A stretch of DNA of 64,000 bases, from the NCBI RefSeq assembly GCF_001612825.1, contig NZ_BDBE01000012.1, forward strand, positions 62,001 through 126,000. The letters are read 5' to 3'. Origin of the DNA: Nocardia caishijiensis NBRC 108228. GTDB lineage: Bacteria; Actinomycetota; Actinomycetes; Mycobacteriales; Mycobacteriaceae. Shown here in pieces: positions 16,618 through 23,815 of the stretch; positions within the stretch are counted from its first letter, which is position 1; every line of letters starts with the position of its first letter. The position numbers and the translations under genes are program-made. Under the pieces are notes generated by a model. That model made no database searches and was not told the DNA's origin. It saw nothing but the letters and a program-made list of their open reading frames with translations.

Positions 16618-17379
16618 TCAGTACTGCTGCTGACCGGCGAGTTTCTGGGTGACGACGGCCTGGATGCGTTGCAGGCCGCCCACGCTCACGCCGCTCTGCA
16701 GCTGGCCCTCGATGGTGCGGACCAGGGCGTTGTCGCTCATCACCTTCTCCGAGGACTGGATGAGGACGGTGCCCGCGCCGGTGAAGTCGAACTGACGTTC
16801 CTCGCCGGAGGTCGCGCCCATCGCGGCCGCGCCCGCTGACAGGAAACCGGTGATCCAGCCCTGGTCGTAGTGGTGGCTCGGGGAGGGGCAGTCGGCCCAG
16901 CCGACCAGCGCCTCCGGGTCGACGCGCAGCGGCGGCTCGGCGAACATCACCGGTCCGTTGGACGAGGCGAGGAACTTGCCGGTGCCGATGAGAGTGAGGA
17001 AGCCGGGCACGATCGACTGCTTGAGCGCCAGGCCGGGCTCGAAGGCGAGCAGGTTGGCCCCGCGGATCGTCAGGTTGCCGTCTTCGAGATCGTAGGAATT
17101 GATGTCGTAGCCGCGGTCGCCGATGATGAGCTTGCCGTGGCCCTCGGCCACCACGTACTCACCGGCGAACAGCGGCGCCGAGAACTGGCTGCTCACCATC
17201 TGGGTGAGATGCCCCTGCAGACCGTGCGTGAGCAGCTGGAAATTGATCTGCCCGTAGTAGGCGATCATGGCGCCCTTGCGCATGAACCACGGCCCGGTCA
17301 GATCGATGCTGTAGGCGTAGCTGTTGCCCGGAATATTGTCGCTGGCGCCGAGATTCATGGGGGACAGAATTTCGCTCAT
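16618..17379 (-). CDS. AIM24-family protein, third of three
   Basis: 253 aa, AIM24/TerB-associated beta-sandwich family (PF01987). Typical features are YAYSIDLTGPWFMRKGAMIAYYG near the N-terminus, FEPGLALKQS, LTLIGTGKFLASS and SHHYDQGWITGFLS. It is the longest and least Gly-rich of the three paralogues. It starts 3 bp after the preceding AIM24 stop, so the three form an operon transcribed away from the double-TerD gene. AIM24 proteins recur beside TerD in actinobacteria; their biochemical role is not known. Confidence 0.85.
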   Translation of the reverse strand: MSEILSPMNLGASDNIPGNSYAYSIDLTGPWFMRKGAMIAYYGQINFQLLTHGLQGHLTQMVSSQFSAPLFAGEYVVAEGHGKLIIGDRGYDINSYDLEDGNLTIRGANLLAFEPGLALKQSIVPGFLTLIGTGKFLASSNGPVMFAEPPLRVDPEALVGWADCPSPSHHYDQGWITGFLSAGAAAMGATSGEERQFDFTGAGTVLIQSSEKVMSDNALVRTIEGQLQSGVSVGGLQRIQAVVTQKLAGQQQY

Positions 17380-17382
17380 GAC

Positions 17383-18078
17383 TCACAACTTCTCTTCGGA
17401 GGCCTGCACGTACACGACACCCTGACCGTGGCAATGCAATTGCATCGCCTCGCCCGAGCCGCGACCCACCGCGTCGCGCCAGCTCATCGCCGCCTTCAAT
17501 TCGGTCTGCACGTTGCCGTACGCCGCGACGAACGCCTGCGGGTCGACGACCACCGGATTCGGCCCGCCCACCTGCAGTTCCAGGAACCCGCCGTGCGCGA
17601 GCAGCACCGCCGAGCCCTGACCGCTCAACTGCGTGGTGAACATGCCCTGCCCGGTCGCCACACCGGCGGCGGCACCGCGCAACGCACCCATCAGACCGCC
17701 ACCGCCGCCACCACCGGAGCTGGCCACCGACACCACCGAGGCCTGCAATCCGGCCGTGTTGGCCAACAGACGCGAGGCCTCCACCCGCAGCACGGCCCCG
17801 GGTTGCATCTGCACGACGTGCACCTCGAGACCGGCGAAGCCGTAATGCACGACGCCGTTGCCGCGCGCGAGCATCGTTCGTTCGTGCTCGCCCGCCATCA
17901 TGGCGCCCGCCATGCGCATCAGCCCGCCGCCGCCCATGCCGCCGCCCGCGCCGGGAATCTGGTGCGGGGAGAACTGCACCTGACCGGTGTAGAACAGCAT
18001 CGCGCCGGTGCGCCCGACCACCCCGCCCGCCTGGGCGATGTCGGCCTTGACGACCTTGCTGTTGACCTTCTCGAACAT
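17383..18078 (-). CDS. AIM24-family protein, second of three
   Basis: 231 aa from the ATG at 18078 (MFEKVNSKVVKADIAQAGG), preceded by AAGGGA; an upstream in-frame start would overlap the previous gene's end. AIM24 fold with VGRTGAMLFYTGQVQFSP, a Gly-rich loop GAGGGMGGGGLMRMAG, VNG-type turns and a second Gly-rich loop (SSGGGGGGGLMGALR), and GQGVVYVQASEEKL at the end, closely paralleling GQGVVLIQPAE in the first paralogue. Middle gene of the three-gene AIM24 operon. Confidence 0.83.
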   Translation of the reverse strand: MFEKVNSKVVKADIAQAGGVVGRTGAMLFYTGQVQFSPHQIPGAGGGMGGGGLMRMAGAMMAGEHERTMLARGNGVVHYGFAGLEVHVVQMQPGAVLRVEASRLLANTAGLQASVVSVASSGGGGGGGLMGALRGAAAGVATGQGMFTTQLSGQGSAVLLAHGGFLELQVGGPNPVVVDPQAFVAAYGNVQTELKAAMSWRDAVGRGSGEAMQLHCHGQGVVYVQASEEKL

Positions 18079-18089
18079 CGTCGCTTCCC

Positions 18090-18713
18090 TTACCGTTCCG
18101 CGGGCTGGATCAGCACGACGCCCTGGCCGTCCCACCGCAGCGAGAAGGCCTCACCCGCGTCCTGGCCGACCATGGTTCGCCAGGAGACGTCGGTGACGAA
18201 CGACTGGTTGAGGTTGCCGCGCGCCGCGACGAACGCGTCGGGATCCACGATCAGCGGATACTGCGGCGACACCTCGAGGTGGATCAGCGGACCACCGGCC
18301 GACAGCAGCGCCACCTGGCCCTGGCCGCTTACCGTGGTGGTGAAAAGTCCACTGCCCGAAGACATTCCGCCGACACCGGCGAACCGGACGTCGGTGCGCA
18401 GATTGCCCGCGAAGGCGAGCAACTGCTGCGACTCGACCTGCAGGGTGTCGTTGTTCAGGTTCACCACGGTGACGTTCTGGCCGTTGACCGCGAAGAACAC
18501 CCGGCCGTTGCCGGTGCATTCCATCAGCGACAACTTCTCGCCGGTCGCGCGGCGCTTGAGGCCGTTGAGTACGCCCTCGCCGCCGCCGAACCCGGCGGAC
18601 TTGAACTGCACATTGCCCTCGTAGGCAACCATCGATCCGGCGATCGCGCGGATGCTCGTCCCCGCGAGATGCGCCTCGATCACCTTCTTCGATTGTTCGA
18701 ACAACTGCGCCAT
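18090..18713 (-). CDS. AIM24-family protein, first of three
   Basis: 207 aa, AIM24 family. It begins MAQLFEQSKKVIEAHLAGTS and contains GSMVAYEGNVQFKSAGFGGG, FFAVNGQNVTVVNLNND and the terminal GQGVVLIQPAER. First gene of the operon; its start faces the double-TerD gene across a 137-bp shared promoter region (18714-18850). The three AIM24 genes are diverged tandem duplicates. Confidence 0.84.
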   Translation of the reverse strand: MAQLFEQSKKVIEAHLAGTSIRAIAGSMVAYEGNVQFKSAGFGGGEGVLNGLKRRATGEKLSLMECTGNGRVFFAVNGQNVTVVNLNNDTLQVESQQLLAFAGNLRTDVRFAGVGGMSSGSGLFTTTVSGQGQVALLSAGGPLIHLEVSPQYPLIVDPDAFVAARGNLNQSFVTDVSWRTMVGQDAGEAFSLRWDGQGVVLIQPAER

Positions 18714-18850
18714 TCCTGGCCCCTTTGAAAGGCGGGTGCGACGCCCCGATCCGACAGCAGCGTCACCCTAACCGATCGGGAGGCTGAACGCCCGGGCCCG
18801 GTTTCTCGTACAGTGACAACAAGACCGCACCGACAAGCGAAGGGTCGAAC

Positions 18851-20197
18851 TTGTCTGCAACACTCGCCAAAGGTCAGAACGGTCCGCTGGCCGTCAGTGA
18901 CGTGGTGATCTCACTCCAGCTCACGGCACCGGCCGATCTGTCCGCGCTGCTCGTCACCGAGGCGGGCAAGGTCCGCACCGACGCCGATTTCGTGTTCTAC
19001 AACCAGCCGAGCGGTCCTGGGGTCGACCTGCGGCCCGGTCCGGCCGGGCAGCCCGCCTCCCTCGCGGTGTCGCTGCCCGCCGTGCCCGCCGACATCGACC
19101 AGATCCGCGCGGTCATCACGCTCGACGACGCGAACAGCAATTTCGGTCGTTCCGCGCCGCCGACGGCGATCATTTCCGACGCCTCGGGCAACCAGCTGTA
19201 CTCGTATCTCATCGAGGGCCTCGACGCCGAGTCGATCGTGATCGCGTTGGAGCTGTACCGCCGTCAGGGCGGCTGGAAGGTGCGCGCCGTCGGCCAGGGG
19301 TATGCCGGTGGGTTCGCCGCCTTGGTCACCGATCACGGTGTGCAGGTGGATGATTCGCCCGCGCAGCCCGCCGCCGCCCCGCAGCAGGCCGCCCCGCCAC
19401 CGCCGCCCGCGCCGAGTTACCAGCAGCCCGCCCCCGCGTACGCGCCGCCCGGCGGGGGTTATCCGCCCCCCGCGCCGCCGCAGCAGCCCCCGACCGGCGG
19501 TGGCTATCCGCCGCCGCAGCAGGGTGGTTACCCGCCGCCGCCCGGTGGGGCCTACCCGCCGCCCGCCGCCCCGGCCGCGCCGCCGCAGCCGACCGGCGAG
19601 GTCAGCCTGAGCAAGGATCGGCCGGTCAGCCTGCAGAAGGGGCAGCGGGTCACCCTGCGCAAGGAGGGCACCGCGCTCACCTTCGTGAAGATGGGACTCG
19701 GCTGGGACCCGGTGCGCACCCGTGGCATGTTCGGCAACCGCACGGTCGACATCGACCTCGACGCCTCGGTGTGCCTGTTCGCCGACCAGAATCTGGTCGA
19801 CGTGGCCTACTACGGTCAGCTGTCGTCCAAGGACGGCTCGGTACGCCACCAGGGCGACAACCTCACCGGTGAGGGTGAAGGCGACGACGAGATGATCCTC
19901 GTCGACCTCACCCGCATCCCGGCGCACATCTCGACGCTGCTGTTCATCGTCACCTCCTACAAGGGCCACACCTTCGAGCAGGTGCAGAACGCCTTCTGCC
20001 GCCTGATCGACGGCACGACCAACGGTGAACTCGCCCGCTACACCCTCGCGGGCGGCATGCCGTTCACCGCGATGGCGATGGCGAAGGTGTACCGCGTCGG
20101 TGGTGACTGGAAGATGCAGGCGCTCGGCGAGGGATTCCAGGCCAAGCACCCCGGCGAGGCCGTCCCGCAGCTCGGCCGTTTCCTCGGCCGCGACTGA
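18851..20197 (+). CDS. Double TerD-domain protein with a proline-rich linker
   Basis: 448 aa. The TTG at 18851 has GAAGGG upstream and is the best start. The N-terminal TerD domain (1 to about 170) is degenerate: it starts MSATLAKGQNGPLAVSDVV and lacks the acidic DFDLDAS site, though YDD-like parts and KVRAVGQGYAGGFAALVTDHG remain. A Pro/Gly/Gln/Tyr-rich linker (about 172-252, repeats such as GGGYPPP) follows. The C-terminal TerD domain is complete, with both Ca2+ sites (VDIDLDAS and GDNLTGEGEGDDE) and a KMQALGEGFQ ending. Divergent from the AIM24 operon and 22 bp upstream of the TerD fusion gene, with which it is co-directional. Probably a Ca2+-responsive membrane-associated stress protein; inferred. 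Confidence 0.88.
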   Translation: MSATLAKGQNGPLAVSDVVISLQLTAPADLSALLVTEAGKVRTDADFVFYNQPSGPGVDLRPGPAGQPASLAVSLPAVPADIDQIRAVITLDDANSNFGRSAPPTAIISDASGNQLYSYLIEGLDAESIVIALELYRRQGGWKVRAVGQGYAGGFAALVTDHGVQVDDSPAQPAAAPQQAAPPPPPAPSYQQPAPAYAPPGGGYPPPAPPQQPPTGGGYPPPQQGGYPPPPGGAYPPPAAPAAPPQPTGEVSLSKDRPVSLQKGQRVTLRKEGTALTFVKMGLGWDPVRTRGMFGNRTVDIDLDASVCLFADQNLVDVAYYGQLSSKDGSVRHQGDNLTGEGEGDDEMILVDLTRIPAHISTLLFIVTSYKGHTFEQVQNAFCRLIDGTTNGELARYTLAGGMPFTAMAMAKVYRVGGDWKMQALGEGFQAKHPGEAVPQLGRFLGRD

Positions 20198-20219
20198 TCC
20201 ACACAGCAAGGCAGACACA

Positions 20220-22025
20220 GTGATTCACCTGAAGGCAGGGCAGAACACCGCACTGACCGCCGACGCCGTGCGCTTCACCGCGCAGACCACGGGCACCGTC
20301 GAACTCGGCGCGCTCGTGGTCGGCGAGGATCTGCGGGTACGCGACGAACACGATCATGTGTGCGCGTCGCGGCCCTCGGCTCCGGGCGTTCGGTTCGACG
20401 GCGGTTCGGTGGAACTCGCCCTGTCCCAGGTGCGTTCAGACGCGCACGCTGTGCTGTTGTTCGTCGCCGCCGGTCACGTGCTCGCGCCGGTGACCGCTTC
20501 GCTCGCCGAGAACGGTGTCCCCGCAGCGGAATTCGTCATCGCGCCGACGGCGGGGGAGAGTTCGCTGATCTGCCTCGAGGTGTATCGCCGGGGAACCGGC
20601 TGGAAGTTGCGTGCGCTGGGTCAGGGGTATGCCGGTGGTGCTGCTCAACTGTTGAGCACCCACGGCGTGCCCAACCGAAGCGGCAGTGGCCCTGCTGCTT
20701 TCGGGGACCACACCGCGGACGGTGCGCAGTCCGGCGGGTTCGCGCAGGGCGCGTCCCTCGGCGGTACCGGCCAGGGCAGTGTCGCGGGTGCTGCTCAGGG
20801 TGGTGCGCCGGGTTCTGCGTATGGCGGCGGTAGCGGCCACGGTGTTGGGCAGGGCGGTCTCGCCGGCAGTGGTGCCCCGGGCGTCGGCGCCCAGGGCGGC
20901 GCAGCGCACCAGGGTGGGTCCGTCCCCGTTTCGCCTGGTTATGGGACAGCTGCGTCGGCGGGCCAGGGTTCGGGGGCAGGCGTCCCCACCGAATCACACA
21001 CCCAACCGACACCCTCGCCCGGCATCCCGCTCGAAGTCGACCACGGCCTCCAGCGCATGTGGATGATCTTCGAAGACGCCGCGCGTTCGGCGGCTGCTCT
21101 CGTCTCGGCCCGCGACTATGCCGCCAAGCGGTTGGATCAGGAACTGTCGGAAGCGGTTTCGAACCCGGCCACCCGTAACACCCCCGCCGCCGACGCCGCT
21201 CGCCAGGCAGCGCAACGCCGCCACGACGAACTCGTCGCGACCGCCGATGCCGACCACCGTCGCGACAGCGACATGCTCGCCCGCGAGATCGCCGAGGCCG
21301 ACGCCGTGATGCCCGCGGCACTGGCCTCCTGGCTCGCCCCCGCGTGGACCACCCGCGCCGCCGCCAGCGACGGCATCCGCCTCGGTGAGCTCTACGCACC
21401 CGACCGGGGCGACCTGCGCGTCCCGTATTGCGTTCCAGTACCACTGAATCGGCCGCTGTGGGTCGAGACGGAGTCCAGCGCCGCCGCCTCCCGCGTGGTC
21501 GGCGCCCTGCTGGCTCGCCTCGTCGCCGCCATCCCCGAGCGCCCCACCCGCATCGACCTGATCGACCTCACCGGCGGCCTGCGCGGCCTGGCCACCCCCC
21601 TGTCTCCGCTGCTCGCGGGCCCGGTGATCGCCGACCACCTCGACATCTCCCCGCGCCTGGCCGAACTCGCCAACGCCGCCGAACTGGCCGAAATCGCTTA
21701 CCACGCAGGTGAAGTGGCGCCCCCGCGCGAACACCGCATCCTCGTCGCGGCGGACTTCCCCCACGGCTACCAGGCCGCCGACGTAGTCCGCCTCGGCCAG
21801 CTCATGGTCCGCGGCGACCTCATCGGCCTCTCCCTCCTCATCGTCGGTACCGCCACCCCCGACGCCGCCGACGCCCCCGCCACCCTCCTCTCCCAATCCT
21901 GCCGCCACCTCCCCACCCTCCCCGGCACCCCCCTCTTCGACCCCTGGACCGGCAACGCCTGGGAACTCGACCTCGACATGCTCCCTCTCGAGCCTGAACT
22001 CCAGGCCCGCTACCTGCGGATGTAG
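20220..22025 (+). CDS. TerD domain fused to a coiled coil and an NTPase-like domain
   Basis: 601 aa from the GTG at 20220 (MIHLKAGQNTALTADAV). Part 1 (1-148) is a diverged TerD domain without the acidic calcium sites, ending KLRALGQGYAGGAAQLLSTHG. Part 2 (about 150-265) is a Gly/Ala/Ser/Gln-rich linker. Part 3 (about 275-385) is a helical coiled coil (ARDYAAKRLDQELSEAVSN). Part 4 (about 390-601) resembles an FtsK/HerA-type P-loop fold (RPLWVETESSAAASRVVGAL, then TRIDLIDLTGGLRGLA and HRILVAADFPHGY) but has no Walker A GxxxxGK. It may therefore bind partners rather than hydrolyse ATP. Its stop lies 2 bp from the stop of the convergent GT87 gene. Confidence 0.78.
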   Translation: MIHLKAGQNTALTADAVRFTAQTTGTVELGALVVGEDLRVRDEHDHVCASRPSAPGVRFDGGSVELALSQVRSDAHAVLLFVAAGHVLAPVTASLAENGVPAAEFVIAPTAGESSLICLEVYRRGTGWKLRALGQGYAGGAAQLLSTHGVPNRSGSGPAAFGDHTADGAQSGGFAQGASLGGTGQGSVAGAAQGGAPGSAYGGGSGHGVGQGGLAGSGAPGVGAQGGAAHQGGSVPVSPGYGTAASAGQGSGAGVPTESHTQPTPSPGIPLEVDHGLQRMWMIFEDAARSAAALVSARDYAAKRLDQELSEAVSNPATRNTPAADAARQAAQRRHDELVATADADHRRDSDMLAREIAEADAVMPAALASWLAPAWTTRAAASDGIRLGELYAPDRGDLRVPYCVPVPLNRPLWVETESSAAASRVVGALLARLVAAIPERPTRIDLIDLTGGLRGLATPLSPLLAGPVIADHLDISPRLAELANAAELAEIAYHAGEVAPPREHRILVAADFPHGYQAADVVRLGQLMVRGDLIGLSLLIVGTATPDAADAPATLLSQSCRHLPTLPGTPLFDPWTGNAWELDLDMLPLEPELQARYLRM

Positions 22026-22027
22026 CC

Positions 22028-23794
22028 TCAGGGGGTGCGCGGAGGTCCCGCGTCCGCGCGGACCGCGTCCGGATGGACAGCGTCGGTCCAGCTCCTGCGT
22101 GGTTGTAGGAAGTCGGGGAGCCAGGGGAGGAGGGGGTCCGGGGTGCGGTCGAGGATGCCGCCCGCGGGGTCGTCGACATCGTCGCGGCGGACCAGGTCGG
22201 CTTCGGGGCGCAGGATTTGGTAGATGATCAGTGCGCACAGGCCGAGGACGGCCAGGTCGCGCAGGACCACCGTGCCGGTGAACCACTGTTCGGACAGGCC
22301 CTTGTTGTCCTCGCCGAGGTAGTAGAACATGCGTGGCACCCAGACCAGGGCGTCGATTGTCATCCAGGCCAACAGGATTCGGCGGTGCGGCAACGCCAGC
22401 ACGGCCAGCGGGACCAACCACAGGGAGTACTGCGGGCTCCACACCTTGTTGGTCAGGAGGAATGCCGCGACCACGAGGAAGCACAGTTGGGCGAGGCGAG
22501 GGCGGCGGTTGGCGGTGAGTGCCAGGTAGGCGATGCCCGCGCAGGCCAGCACGAATAGCAGCAGGGAGACCGAGTTCAGGATGGCCGGGGGTTCACCGTG
22601 CGCCAGCGGACCGTCGAAACCCTCCCAGCCGGTGAACGAGGCGATCACGTTGTAGACCGAGTCGGGGTCGGCGTGCCGGGTGGTGTTGAGGCGGAAGAAC
22701 TCTCGCCAACCGTTCGGGAACAATGCCGCGATGGGCAGGTTCACCGCACCCCACGTGGCGAGCGCCGCGGTGACGGCGAGCGCGGCCGAACCGAGCGGCC
22801 GCTGGGCGAACACGGTTGTCCGCGCGGGTGTTCCACGCAACCAGGTACGAGCCGAGGCGAGACTGTCGATATCGCGTAATCGCAGACCGACCTCGGCGGC
22901 GGGGGTGCGTCGCATCGGGTCGGCGCGCAGGCACAACACCACGATCGGGCCGAGCAAGAGCAGCGGGTACAACTTCGCGGCGCCGCCGAGACCGAGCAGT
23001 ACTCCGGCGAGCACCGGCCGCCGCCGCGCCCACGCCAGCAGGCCGGTAGCCGCGAAAGCCGTTGCGAGGGCGTCGAAATTGGTGAAGATGTGCACGATCA
23101 CCAACGGCGACACCGCGATCAACGCGGCATCCCACACCCGGCGCCCGGCTAGTCGCGACGACGCCCACACCGTGATCAACCAGCCGACCGACAGTCCGAG
23201 CGCGACCACATTGAAGTACACGACCACCGACAGCGCACCGGGCAGCGGTAGGTGATCCCACACATTGCCGATCTGCATGGCCGCGTACTGGTAGAGCCCC
23301 GAAAGCACCGGGTACTCCATGTATCTGACCTCGGTGCCGCCCTCGGGCGTCGACTCGATCCAGTACTTCTTGTACGGGAACGCGCCCTCGTTGAGCCGTT
23401 CGGCACCGTAGAGGGGCACCGTGTCGGAGTAGCACATGGCCACGTACTGGCGGCCGTTGTTCCAGTCGAGCGTCAGCCCGCCCGCGCCGTCGTCGGTCTG
23501 CTGGATGCAGCTCGCCTTCGTCGCCCAGCCGAGCGCGAGGAACACGACGGTGAAGGCGAACAACACCCGTAGCGGAGTCCAGAAACGGACCTGCCCGATC
23601 AGCGCGTGCGCGCCGACCGGGCCGCCGATCACCGTCGACAGTTGCGAGGTGAGGGAATCGTTGCGGCTCGGGCGGTCTCGCGCGTCGATCGAACGCAGGT
23701 CCGGCGCCAGCGGCGCGGGCGACACGTACCTCGGCTCGCGGCCGGGCCAGGTGTCACTCGGCGTCGGCTGGTCCGCGAGTTGCTGATCGGTCAC
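22028..23794 (-). CDS. GT87-family membrane protein (Rv0051-like)
   Basis: 588 aa polytopic membrane protein of the GT87/DUF2029 family, about eleven hydrophobic segments from residue 70 on. Conserved-looking segments are MCYSDTVPLYGAERL, YPVLSGLYQYAA, FNVVALGLSVGWL, FTNFDALATAFAATGLL, GAAKLYPLLLLGP and LTNKVWSPQYSLWLVPL. Cytoplasmic tails are hydrophilic. It follows ponA on the same strand (21 bp), the same order as ponA1-Rv0051 in M. tuberculosis. The likely role is transfer of a sugar from a polyprenyl carrier during envelope synthesis; substrate not known. It is longer than its relative at 6928-8352. Confidence 0.82.
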   Translation of the reverse strand: MTDQQLADQPTPSDTWPGREPRYVSPAPLAPDLRSIDARDRPSRNDSLTSQLSTVIGGPVGAHALIGQVRFWTPLRVLFAFTVVFLALGWATKASCIQQTDDGAGGLTLDWNNGRQYVAMCYSDTVPLYGAERLNEGAFPYKKYWIESTPEGGTEVRYMEYPVLSGLYQYAAMQIGNVWDHLPLPGALSVVVYFNVVALGLSVGWLITVWASSRLAGRRVWDAALIAVSPLVIVHIFTNFDALATAFAATGLLAWARRRPVLAGVLLGLGGAAKLYPLLLLGPIVVLCLRADPMRRTPAAEVGLRLRDIDSLASARTWLRGTPARTTVFAQRPLGSAALAVTAALATWGAVNLPIAALFPNGWREFFRLNTTRHADPDSVYNVIASFTGWEGFDGPLAHGEPPAILNSVSLLLFVLACAGIAYLALTANRRPRLAQLCFLVVAAFLLTNKVWSPQYSLWLVPLAVLALPHRRILLAWMTIDALVWVPRMFYYLGEDNKGLSEQWFTGTVVLRDLAVLGLCALIIYQILRPEADLVRRDDVDDPAGGILDRTPDPLLPWLPDFLQPRRSWTDAVHPDAVRADAGPPRTP

Positions 23795-23815
23795 GACATC
23801 CGAGGCTACCGGTGG

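Noticed and set aside
16870..18624. 584-codon plus-strand frame across the AIM24 operon
   Set aside because: Crosses three real genes on the other strand and reads as His/Arg/Ala-rich noise.
19370..19610. CG-rich repetitive DNA resembling a tandem repeat array
   Set aside because: It is the coding sequence of the Pro/Gly-rich linker of the double-TerD protein.
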